From a bacterium (GTDB lineage Bacteria; Babelota; Babeliae; Babelales; UBA12409): DNA of 60,609 nucleotides. The DNA is taken from the NCBI GenBank assembly GCA_021823685.1, contig JAKANL010000007.1, positions 1-60,609 of the forward strand, written 5' to 3'. The notes under the pieces were generated by a model. The model made no database searches, was not told where the DNA came from, and saw only the letters and a list, made by a program, of their open reading frames with translations. How positions within the stretch are numbered: the stretch's first letter is position 1; every line of letters begins with the position of its first letter. Positions 46,470 to 55,068 of this stretch are shown here, piece after piece. Position numbers and translations under genes: made by a program.

Positions 46470-49046
46470 ATGCCCTTGAAAAAACCTTTCTGCGCTTTCG
46501 TGATTATTATATTGGCGGAAATAACTATTCAGGCTGTTGATACAAAACGGGTTGCCAATGTGGCTATTGTGTATAACGAAGGAGCCGAATTAAAACAAGA
46601 TGATTATAATCTGGCGATTAATGGTGCGTTACCGTTGACGCTGCGTGGGTTGTTGAGTTCGCAGGTGGTCCCTATTATTGTTTCTGGCGATATTGCATAC
46701 GCGTTCTTAACGCTGGTTGCCTTGCAGTACGAGGATGTTGTTTTTTCGACTGCCGAACAAGAGCTCCTTAAAGGTTTTGCCGGCTGCAGCAATGCCTCGC
46801 AAGAAACCAAAGATGCTGCGAAGAAATTCGTCGAAGATTATTGGAAAAAAGTTCAAGACCTCGAAGTGGTCAATCTTCGCAAACCATTAAAAATAATTTT
46901 GCAGTTGCTTTATGAGTTAAACAGCCATTGCTCTGCATTTCCTGGTTGGTGGCCGGTTTTTAGTACGCTGGCAGGAAGTGCAGGGTTTTCCATTTTATAT
47001 AAAGCGCTTGTGGATAGCCCATTATCTGCGTGGGAAATATATTTGTACCAGGAGCGCGAAGAAAAAAAACTCAGTTTTGTTCTTTTGGTTCCTCGATCAT
47101 ATATCTCTCATATGAAAAGTAGCCCGTCGATGAGCGAGGCTGATGCGATCGGATTACGCATCGATGAAAACACGGTTTTGCAGCATTTTGAAAATAATAA
47201 AGATTCTCTTGGTAACCTTCTTAAGCTCATTACGCCTCCGCCTTCAATAGAAAGCATAAAAGATCCGGCAAAAAAGAAGAAAGCGCAACAAGCGCTGGTG
47301 GAACAATCGATCCATAGGCAAGCAGGAGTTGCTCGTGCTCTTGCGGCCATGTTTAAAAAATTGCCGGATCTCACATGGAATATTTATATGATGGGGCACG
47401 GCTCGGTTCGCGAGGATACGGCGGCGACGCCAGTTACAGCGATGCTCACTTCGAGCGGACGCAGTGCATTTATTGCTGGTATGCCATCGCGTGAATTTTT
47501 GAAATTGTTATCTTTCTTCAATACCTTGCCGGCCAATATTGTGGTGTGGCAAAGCTGCTACGGCGGTGGCTACAACGCACAGGCAGCCGTGCAAATGTTA
47601 GTGCTGCAGGATAATATGCGATTGAAAGCAGTGATGCAACAGGGTAAAACTCCTCAAGAAATCGAGCAACTGAAAGAGTTAGTCCAGCAAGGCAAAATTC
47701 CTGCGGGGATACGCCAATCGCTTCGCCCTTTTTATGCCGTATCATTGGCACCAACCGACCGCCCAACTAAGGCGAAAGATGAACCATTTTTTGAACCATT
47801 TTTTGATCGATTGGCCAAACTTTTTGCCAATCCGCTTTCAGGAATTGATGTTAAAGCGGTAATAATCGAGGCAATACGTTCAATTAGTGACGAACCTCCG
47901 GTCATTTTGATGCCCCAAAAAGGTTTTTTTGAGCTTACCGATATAAAGCAGTTTGGTGAGAACGATTTTATTATTGATAAAGGCGGTGTCGTAAAAGAAT
48001 ATGTTTATCATAGCGAAGAAAATGATCCTGCCAACATATTGTTGATGACTGATGAAGTTACTTTGCCAATCAAAATCAATTCACGTGTCGTTCCCGTGAT
48101 CGAATCGCGCGTAGCCGGCCAAGCCGAGCATAAAATTGACCGCATTGAAGATACGTCAAGTTATGGTGCTGGAGATTTTTTGGTTAAAGCGTTTTTTGCC
48201 ACGAAAATGGAGCGAGACAAAAAGAAGCCGGTCCGCGGGCCTGACGTGTTTTTAAAAATATTTAATATTCGCGAACTCACCATCGCCAATAAAAATGCGT
48301 TTGCAGGGATCAAGGCTGATCCTCTCGTGTTGCATAATGTGATGATTATTCGGTTTCCTGAATATTTGGCGACGGGTGGTTGGATCGTTTTTGTTTATGA
48401 TGACGGCAAAGAACGCACAATGTACACCATGGAAATATTTGGTGATCAACTGCGTTTGGCTGGTTTGCCCGAGGCGATTGATAGTGAGAAAACGAAAAAT
48501 CGCCTGATGCGAGATAGGCGTAATCAAATTTTGATCAATAAAATGTTGGAAGACCTGGCATACGCGGGTAACGAGCAACTTGTTTTTGAGCTGATTTCGC
48601 TCTGTGCGCATGGCGGAGCGCTACGCTCATCAGTAGTAATGATTCCGTGGCCAAGGGAAGCAGCTGTTACCGAGCACGAGCCATGGATAGGAACTATTAC
48701 TAAACGCGGGGCACAAGAAATTCTTTTGGAAGAATTTCAAAAACGCAGCCTGCCGTTAGGTATGCTGCCAACCCCTGGCGGATTTAACGCGGCGTTACGT
48801 GATAGCGTAGCTGCGGGAAAAACTGCGGTTGCGGCCATGTTGCTTGGGACTCTGGGAGATTTTATTTCGGTTGCGACGCTTCAAGATAGCTTGATACTTG
48901 CCGAAAAGCGCACGCCAGACGAGCAACTCTTAAAAATTTTGAGAGATGCGTTGGCGACTAAGAAAAGGGTGGGCACCGCTCCGGCGCCGGCTTCTGAACA
49001 GTTAACGCAAGCCAATGAGAAGGCCGATGATATCAAAAAAGTGTAA
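46470..49046 (+). CDS. Large predicted secreted protein with clan CD (caspase/gingipain/clostripain-like) His-Cys motif
   Basis: SD ccaggaga before ATG 46470; signal MPLKKPFCAFVIIILAEITIQA; NIYMMGHGSV...(about 53 aa)...ANIVVWQSCYGGGYNA. Confidence 0.65.
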   Translation: MPLKKPFCAFVIIILAEITIQAVDTKRVANVAIVYNEGAELKQDDYNLAINGALPLTLRGLLSSQVVPIIVSGDIAYAFLTLVALQYEDVVFSTAEQELLKGFAGCSNASQETKDAAKKFVEDYWKKVQDLEVVNLRKPLKIILQLLYELNSHCSAFPGWWPVFSTLAGSAGFSILYKALVDSPLSAWEIYLYQEREEKKLSFVLLVPRSYISHMKSSPSMSEADAIGLRIDENTVLQHFENNKDSLGNLLKLITPPPSIESIKDPAKKKKAQQALVEQSIHRQAGVARALAAMFKKLPDLTWNIYMMGHGSVREDTAATPVTAMLTSSGRSAFIAGMPSREFLKLLSFFNTLPANIVVWQSCYGGGYNAQAAVQMLVLQDNMRLKAVMQQGKTPQEIEQLKELVQQGKIPAGIRQSLRPFYAVSLAPTDRPTKAKDEPFFEPFFDRLAKLFANPLSGIDVKAVIIEAIRSISDEPPVILMPQKGFFELTDIKQFGENDFIIDKGGVVKEYVYHSEENDPANILLMTDEVTLPIKINSRVVPVIESRVAGQAEHKIDRIEDTSSYGAGDFLVKAFFATKMERDKKKPVRGPDVFLKIFNIRELTIANKNAFAGIKADPLVLHNVMIIRFPEYLATGGWIVFVYDDGKERTMYTMEIFGDQLRLAGLPEAIDSEKTKNRLMRDRRNQILINKMLEDLAYAGNEQLVFELISLCAHGGALRSSVVMIPWPREAAVTEHEPWIGTITKRGAQEILLEEFQKRSLPLGMLPTPGGFNAALRDSVAAGKTAVAAMLLGTLGDFISVATLQDSLILAEKRTPDEQLLKILRDALATKKRVGTAPAPASEQLTQANEKADDIKKV

Positions 49047-49131
49047 TCAAAAAACCTGCACAAAAACCCGCGTCTCGGCCAGGAGCGCAAAAAAAGCGTT
49101 AAGTGTGTGTGGTAGGCGTTACGGCCCGGCT

Positions 49132-50319
49132 TTAAACAATCGTTGGATCGGCCTTCGTGCGTTTCGCGCACAATTTCATGAGGTTGGTGCCCGGGTAGTA
49201 AAATTTGAGCACTTGTTTGTAATCCCAACCTTCCTCTACCATTTGTCTGGCCCCCCATTGGCATAAGCCCATGTGGTGCCCAAGGCCTTTGCCTTCAATG
49301 ACCAAATTGTTGCGATGCCGGCTGCAGGCAAAGGCAAAACTTTTGATCTCTTTGAATGCGGAGTACATGGTTTTGCCGGGGACAATCACGCGCCGTTGTT
49401 TGGCTCGGTCGGTATAAAAAATGATCGATTGGGCGACGCCGGCTCTATCCGTTTTGGTTTCTACATCGCGAATTTTGATGAGTCTTGGGTACTGATCCTT
49501 CAGGCGTGCGATGACTTCTGAGAGGAGAATTTCACGCTTCCATGAAAATATTTTGCAGTGCTGGCAGTAACTGCAGGGATATGTGCGTGCCAGATACGGC
49601 ATGCCGGTGAAATTGACCACCCCACGGGTATTGGCTGGGACCAAGCCGCCGCAACAGGCATCGAACATCGCCAAAATCGGCTGGTTATGATACGCGATAA
49701 AAACGCCGGCGGTTTGTTTAACGGCATCTTTGATCGTTTGGCAGCCGTGAATGCCACCATAGGTTTGGTGATAATTTGATGCTTTTATGTGAAAGAATCT
49801 CTTTTTTTGTCGCGCTTTACGTACATGGTAAATGACGTAAGTGCGCGAACTGATGGCGAGAACTTTATATACTTCGAGTGGCCATCCTGGCCATCCTTCG
49901 GTATAAAGTACCGATTCAATATAATCTTCAAGCGGCAACTTATTAATAACAGCGACTTCATTTTCATGGCGATAGAGGTACATGGTTCCAGCGTAACGGC
50001 GTTCATTAAAGAGCGTTGTGCCACTGATAGGGGTTAGGCAAACGGCTGTATCAAAACAATCTTTATCGTTAACGGTAAAATGGCCGTTTTTTATCGTTGC
50101 CGTGATACGTTTTTGAAAAATTTCCTGCGTTGGCTGGTCAGCGTATTTAACCAAAAAACCTTCTTTGCTGTGCAGCATAAATTGAATATCCTGGCTGAGC
50201 GGTTTGCAGTCTAACAACACCCGGATAGGAACCATCGGTGTCGGGCATGTGGGGCCATCGGCACTGAGCAGCGCGATGAAACCAATAACAAGAATATTAT
50301 ACGTTAATTTTATATTCAT
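49132..50319 (-). CDS. SpoIID/LytB-domain protein (peptidoglycan-active, secreted)
   Basis: NKLPLEDYIESVLYTEGWPGWPLEVYKVLAISSRTYVIY; ACCGGLVPANTRGV; GKGLGHHMGLCQWGARQMVEEGWDYKQVLKFYYPGT. Confidence 0.88.
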   Translation of the reverse strand: MNIKLTYNILVIGFIALLSADGPTCPTPMVPIRVLLDCKPLSQDIQFMLHSKEGFLVKYADQPTQEIFQKRITATIKNGHFTVNDKDCFDTAVCLTPISGTTLFNERRYAGTMYLYRHENEVAVINKLPLEDYIESVLYTEGWPGWPLEVYKVLAISSRTYVIYHVRKARQKKRFFHIKASNYHQTYGGIHGCQTIKDAVKQTAGVFIAYHNQPILAMFDACCGGLVPANTRGVVNFTGMPYLARTYPCSYCQHCKIFSWKREILLSEVIARLKDQYPRLIKIRDVETKTDRAGVAQSIIFYTDRAKQRRVIVPGKTMYSAFKEIKSFAFACSRHRNNLVIEGKGLGHHMGLCQWGARQMVEEGWDYKQVLKFYYPGTNLMKLCAKRTKADPTIV

Positions 50320-50800
50320 TTAAAACCTGCTTGTATCGTTGAGGAAGTTCTTTATGGGTATCGATGCCCAGATTTGCCATAGCATCAGCATGTTTATTGT
50401 CGGTACGCATGACGTGCTTGAACGTCACACGATATGGCTGCATGAGAAAATAGGCCGTTCTAAATAACTGCTGCAACGTGGTATCTTTTACGCGGTAGCT
50501 GCCCGTCATTTGTTTGACGAGCAATTCCGAGTCGCTATGGATAATCACAGCGTCCTGCATTTTTGCATGTTTTTTGAGCATAATTGCCGCGATAATAAGT
50601 GCCAAGTATTCGGCCTGATTATTCGTTTTTGTTCCGATAAAAAAGCCGGCTTTTTCGATTGGTTTGCCCTGCGTGGTGATAACAAGGCCAATGCCCGCCG
50701 GGCCAGGATTTCCGCGTGCAGCACCATCGATATATAATTCAAAAGCATGCGTTGTTACGGGCTGCTCAGCCTGAGCAAATAACGGTAACTGCTTGCTCAC
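50297..50800 (-). CDS. rnhA: Ribonuclease HI family protein
   Basis: ELYIDGAARGNPGPAGIGLVI, NNQAEYLALI, IHSDSELLVKQMTGSYRVKD, HVMRTDNKHADAMANLG (D-E-D-D). Confidence 0.9.
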   Translation of the reverse strand: MSKQLPLFAQAEQPVTTHAFELYIDGAARGNPGPAGIGLVITTQGKPIEKAGFFIGTKTNNQAEYLALIIAAIMLKKHAKMQDAVIIHSDSELLVKQMTGSYRVKDTTLQQLFRTAYFLMQPYRVTFKHVMRTDNKHADAMANLGIDTHKELPQRYKQVLNEYKINV

Positions 50801-51537
50801 GCGGCCGTCCCGGGTTCTGCTGGAGGCATATTTTCAGTAAGATATACAAAGCGGTAACACGAACGGCACTGAATAAGTTTATTGCGTTTCAAATCGAGCA
50901 AATCCTGCGCCGAAAGCTGCGCAAAACAGCCGCTGCAGCTATCGTATTCAACCGGCACCATGGGATTTTGTGATGAAGCACGCATGCGTGAATATTGCGC
51001 GCGTAATTCTTCGGGCACCTGTTTTTCAAGCGGGATACGCTCTTCATTAAGTTTTTTTATCGCGCTTTCAATGGTTTGGATGGCGGCGCGTTTTTGGGTT
51101 TGTTGTTCGTGCAGCGCAGTGGCTTGGCTCGTGTATTGTGTTTGGTAAGCACTCAACTCTTTTTGCGCCGTTTCCAAATCTTTCCAGCTGCGAACCACTT
51201 CTTTTTCGTGATCATATTGTCGCTTTTTAAGATACGTAATTTCTTTTTTAATTGACTCGTATTCTTTGGAGGACTGTGTTTTTTCAAGAAGCTCCTTTTT
51301 TGTTTGTTCTCCAGCTTCCAGGTCTTTCATGACTGCTTCATGCTCATGCACCATTTTTTGGGCACTAAATACTCTTTTTTCACTTTGTTGCTTGGCTAAT
51401 TCTAGCTTTTGAAGATTTTTTTCAATTGCCGCTATTTGCGTGTGAAGTTTTTGTGCTTGCTGCTCTTGCGCGGTTATTTGCCGATCGAATTCTATGAGAC
51501 GAACGAGTGAGTGGAGCGGATGTTGTTCCATGATCAC
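50797..51537 (-). CDS. Coiled-coil C4-type zinc ribbon protein (DUF164-like)
   Basis: Long coiled coil plus CSGCFAQLSAQDLLDLKRNKLIQCRSCYRFVYL; 4-nt overlap with rnhA. Confidence 0.85.
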   Translation of the reverse strand: MIMEQHPLHSLVRLIEFDRQITAQEQQAQKLHTQIAAIEKNLQKLELAKQQSEKRVFSAQKMVHEHEAVMKDLEAGEQTKKELLEKTQSSKEYESIKKEITYLKKRQYDHEKEVVRSWKDLETAQKELSAYQTQYTSQATALHEQQTQKRAAIQTIESAIKKLNEERIPLEKQVPEELRAQYSRMRASSQNPMVPVEYDSCSGCFAQLSAQDLLDLKRNKLIQCRSCYRFVYLTENMPPAEPGTAA

Positions 51538-51564
51538 CCCTTTCAGATTACCGTATTATCCGAC

Positions 51565-51640
51565 TGGTGGGCCCACCAGGGTTCGAACCTGGGACCTTTC
51601 GGTTATGAGCCGACTGCTCTAACCACTGAGCTATGGGCCC
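51565..51640 (-). tRNA. tRNA with CAT anticodon (Met elongator or lysidine-type Ile), CCA encoded
   Basis: Minus strand GGGCCCATAGCTCAGTGGTTAGAGCAGTCGGCTCATAACCGAAAGGTCCCAGGTTCGAACCCTGGTGGGCCCACCA; acceptor, D, anticodon and T stems all pair. Confidence 0.93.
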
Positions 51641-51713
51641 GCCACTGCCTATAGTTTAATGGAGTTTTGATTATTCGTAAAGTGCATGTACAGCTTTATG
51701 CCGCATTAATGGG

Positions 51714-52718
51714 TTATCGCGCTTGTTTGAGTAAAAAATCTTTCAGGCGGGTACTGTAGCCCCATTCGTTATCGTACCAGCCGAACACTTTGATCAAGTT
51801 ATCACTGGCGTGGGTAAGTGATCCGTCGACGGTTACGGAATGTGGGTCGCCGGCAAAATCGCTGGAAACAAGAGGTTCGTAGGTGACGGCCATAATGTTT
51901 TTCAGCTCTCGTTGGCATGCCGTCTCAAATTGGCGATTAACGCCGTCTTTTGAGGGCGCTTTTTTAACAAGCATAACAATATCAACGAGCGAAACGATGG
52001 CGAGCGGAACGCGTACTGAACTGCCAACGATTTTGCCATCGAGCGCTGGTATAATGCGCCCAATAACTTGGCTGGCTCCCGTTGTTGATGGGATCATGTT
52101 AATGGCAGCTGCTCGCGAAAGGCGGGTTTTAGGATTTTCTACATCAAGAAGTACTTGCGAATTGGTGTATGAGTGAATGGTGGTCAGCGATGCCTGCTGA
52201 ATTTCAAAGGCATTGTGTATGACGTGCAAAATAGGAGCCAGGGCGTTGGTGGTGCAGCTGCCCAGCGAGATGATACGGTGCTCAGCGTGGTACGCGTGAT
52301 CGTTAACGCCGGGAACAACAGAAACATCTTCGTCAGTTGCCGGCGCGGTGATGAGAACTTTTTTGGCGCCTGCCGTGAGATGTTTTTGGGCTTGCGCGCG
52401 TTGGGTAAATTTTCCCGAGGCATCGATTACCCAATCGATGGCGAGTTCTTTCCAGGGGAGTTGTTCGGCATCTTTTTGGGTGAGTATGGCGATACTGAAA
52501 TTGTTTGCCTTCAAGATGTTATTTTCATACGAAAGCGGCCCCGGGTACGTGCCCATAATTGAATCGTACTTTACTGAGTAGACGAGATCTTTTGGGTTGG
52601 CTGGTCCCAGATTGAGTGCGACGAGCTGAATATGTTCATGTACTTTTGAGTCTTGAAGTAATGTGCGCAGAAATGTTCTTCCAATGCGGCCAAAGCCGTT
52701 AATGGCAATGCGAATCAT
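51714..52718 (-). CDS. gap: Glyceraldehyde-3-phosphate dehydrogenase
   Basis: MIRIAINGFGRIGRTFLR, GSCTTNALAPILHVI, TTIHSYTNSQ, RAAAINMIPSTTGA, WYDNEWGYSTRL. Confidence 0.94.
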   Translation of the reverse strand: MIRIAINGFGRIGRTFLRTLLQDSKVHEHIQLVALNLGPANPKDLVYSVKYDSIMGTYPGPLSYENNILKANNFSIAILTQKDAEQLPWKELAIDWVIDASGKFTQRAQAQKHLTAGAKKVLITAPATDEDVSVVPGVNDHAYHAEHRIISLGSCTTNALAPILHVIHNAFEIQQASLTTIHSYTNSQVLLDVENPKTRLSRAAAINMIPSTTGASQVIGRIIPALDGKIVGSSVRVPLAIVSLVDIVMLVKKAPSKDGVNRQFETACQRELKNIMAVTYEPLVSSDFAGDPHSVTVDGSLTHASDNLIKVFGWYDNEWGYSTRLKDFLLKQAR

Positions 52719-53551
52719 GGTTTATTCCTTCGAATAAGTTCATTTATTTCGTTGAGTATACGCAGCTCTTTTGATTGTTCGAGCGGCGGCAATTCGAGTA
52801 ACATTGGCGTATCGGCAAACATTGGATGTGTTGCAAAGCGTTGAAGTGCCGGTAATCCGATAAGCCCGGAGCCTGGAATGGCATGCTGATCAATATGCGA
52901 ACCGCACGCTTGGCGCGTATCGTTAAGGTGAATAATTTTTATGGTCGCGAATTCGAGGAGTTGCTCGAGCTGATCAATAAAACGTTCTTGTTCATCAGGG
53001 ATTTCAATGTTGTAGCCATACACATAAGCGTGGGCGGTATCAATGCAAAAACCAATACGTGCGGGATCGTCGACGAGTTGTTTAATAGCGTGTAATTCTT
53101 CAAGTGCTCCGCCGATTGATCGGTCGGCATGGGCAACGTTTTCTAGGACGATATCCACGGTGCCGAATTTTTCTAGCATGGCGTTGAGCTGCCGCGCAAT
53201 GGTGTCGATGCCTTCTTGCTTGGTTTGTGTTTGGCTGTGTGCGCCGGGATGCAGAATTAAATAATCAAAGCCAAGCACCTGGGCATACGTAAGTTCTCGT
53301 TCGAGCAATCGCGTGGTCTGGTCAGTGTATGTGGCGCTATTGATCCAATAGGAAGCATGTAAAAAAAGGGGGCCAAATTGTTTGCGTAGCTCGAGAAACG
53401 TGTGTTGATCCTGGGGGCTTAATTGTAAGTAGCGGCCACAGGGGAAAATGGCAAACGTTTGAAAAAAGGGTGCCGTGAGTTCATGCGCCTTTTGAGCGAC
53501 TGAACTCATCGTTGTTTCAAGGCGAATATGTAGACCGGCTTGTTTATCCAC
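52715..53551 (-). CDS. nfo: Divergent endonuclease IV (AP endonuclease)
   Basis: LILHPGAHSQ, IVLENVAHADRSIGGALEEL, RIGFCIDTAHAYVYGY, IHLNDTRQACGSHIDQHAIPGSGLIG, MLLELPP. Confidence 0.88.
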   Translation of the reverse strand: MDKQAGLHIRLETTMSSVAQKAHELTAPFFQTFAIFPCGRYLQLSPQDQHTFLELRKQFGPLFLHASYWINSATYTDQTTRLLERELTYAQVLGFDYLILHPGAHSQTQTKQEGIDTIARQLNAMLEKFGTVDIVLENVAHADRSIGGALEELHAIKQLVDDPARIGFCIDTAHAYVYGYNIEIPDEQERFIDQLEQLLEFATIKIIHLNDTRQACGSHIDQHAIPGSGLIGLPALQRFATHPMFADTPMLLELPPLEQSKELRILNEINELIRRNKP

Positions 53552-54959
53552 GACTCAGCATCTTTTTCAAATAACTTTCTTCAAAATGCGGCAATAAGAG
53601 TATATAGAAATCGTCTATAATGCGGTCAAGGTTTTCCTGGCTGGTTCCCTCGAAACGAGCGGAAAGAAGTGGCTCGGTATTGGACGGCCTGATCGAAACG
53701 CAGCCATGCGCCATGCTGGCACGAATGCCATCGAGGGTATTTATTTTTATTTCGGGTTGCTTGGCCAGGTGAGCGTGCAGCGCGGCAATGATTGTGTGTT
53801 TGCGCTCGTGCGAACATGCCAAGCGTACGTCTGGCGAACAGTATCGTGCCGGAAGTTGGTCGTATTGTTCTTGCAGCGGTGCTTTTTGGCACAACTCGAT
53901 CAGGCGCATCATGGCATAAATGCCATCGTCATAGCCAAAATAGCGATCGCTAAAACAAAAGTGACAGCTCAATTCACCGCCAAAGAGCGCTTGGTTGGTA
54001 CGCATTGCCTGCCGCACAAAGCCGATGCCGCAGGGGGTTAAAAGGGTGTTTATGTCCCAGGCCTTAAATTGTTCTAAAAGTGCATTGGAGCATTTGATAT
54101 CTACGATTGCCGTGAAAGGGCCATGTTGGCGTAGGTGATGGCAAAAAAGTGCGCTGAGCTCATCGCCTTTTAAAAGGGCCCCTTTTTGGGTGACGGCTCC
54201 CATGCGGTCGCCGTCGCCATCAAAGCCAATACCGAAATAGCCGTCATGACGCTCAAGCGTTTTACGCACGTCGAGCATGTTTTTTTCTTTTGTTGGGTCA
54301 GCTTCATGAGCGGGAAATGTGCCATCAATCGTGCCACATAAAATTTCGACATTTTGCCATGCCATTGCTTCAACCAGGCGTGGAATAATAACGGCTGTTG
54401 CGCCGTGGGCGCAATCGATAACGGCATTGATTGCTCGTCCCTTGAGGTGAGCGAAACGTTCGGTAAGAAGATTTACATAAGTTTCAATGATATTAATGGG
54501 ATAAAAGACGCCGTGTGGTTGTGATTGTGGAAAAACCGTTTCGGAAAAAAACCAATCTTTAATGCTCATTATTTCTTGATCAAAAACACTTTTTTTATTG
54601 AGCATCAATTTAAGTCCATTATATTCTTTTGGGTTATGCGAAGCGGTGATCATGATGCCAGCTTGAGCGTTAAGAATATGATTGGCAAAATAAAAGAGCG
54701 GTGTTGGGCAAGTGCCCAGGAAGTAAACATGTAAACCAGCATCTTGAAGGGCTTTACATACTTCGGCTTGTATTGCTGGCGAATGAACGCGGCCATCCAT
54801 GCCTACAATAACCGTGCTCATGGTTGGGTGTTGTTGCAAAAAATAATGAGCAATGGCTTGGGTTAAACGGTATGTTTTTTCAAGGGTAAATTCGTCGCCA
54901 ACGACGCCGCGAATATCATATTTTTTGAAGGTACTTGCCAGCATAGGGGTGACTTCCAC
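53544..54959 (-). CDS. Phosphomannomutase/phosphoglucomutase
   Basis: KKYDIRGVVGDEFT, GIMITASHNPKEYNGLK, GIGFDGDGDRMG, GGELSCHFCFSDRYFGYDDGIYAMMRL, RPSNTEPLLSARFEG. Confidence 0.92.
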   Translation of the reverse strand: MEVTPMLASTFKKYDIRGVVGDEFTLEKTYRLTQAIAHYFLQQHPTMSTVIVGMDGRVHSPAIQAEVCKALQDAGLHVYFLGTCPTPLFYFANHILNAQAGIMITASHNPKEYNGLKLMLNKKSVFDQEIMSIKDWFFSETVFPQSQPHGVFYPINIIETYVNLLTERFAHLKGRAINAVIDCAHGATAVIIPRLVEAMAWQNVEILCGTIDGTFPAHEADPTKEKNMLDVRKTLERHDGYFGIGFDGDGDRMGAVTQKGALLKGDELSALFCHHLRQHGPFTAIVDIKCSNALLEQFKAWDINTLLTPCGIGFVRQAMRTNQALFGGELSCHFCFSDRYFGYDDGIYAMMRLIELCQKAPLQEQYDQLPARYCSPDVRLACSHERKHTIIAALHAHLAKQPEIKINTLDGIRASMAHGCVSIRPSNTEPLLSARFEGTSQENLDRIIDDFYILLLPHFEESYLKKMLSRG

Positions 54960-55068
54960 GTTTGGTAATTTTTTGGATACCTGTTTAGTGTACCAAAAAC
55001 AGACAGCTTAACCAATGTGCATAACTTTCGTACACTAGAATAATGGCTATGAAAAGCAGGGAACAATC

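Noticed and set aside
51714-52718. Erythrose-4-phosphate dehydrogenase (Epd) assignment
   Set aside because: Catalytic and substrate motifs fit GAPDH at least as well, and no Epd-specific context is present; kept as gap.
54165-54190. CCTTTTAAAAGGGCCCCTTTTT palindromic stretch in the phosphomannomutase gene
   Set aside because: Short and imperfect overall; explained by Lys/Gly/Pro codons (LLKGDE...QKGAL).
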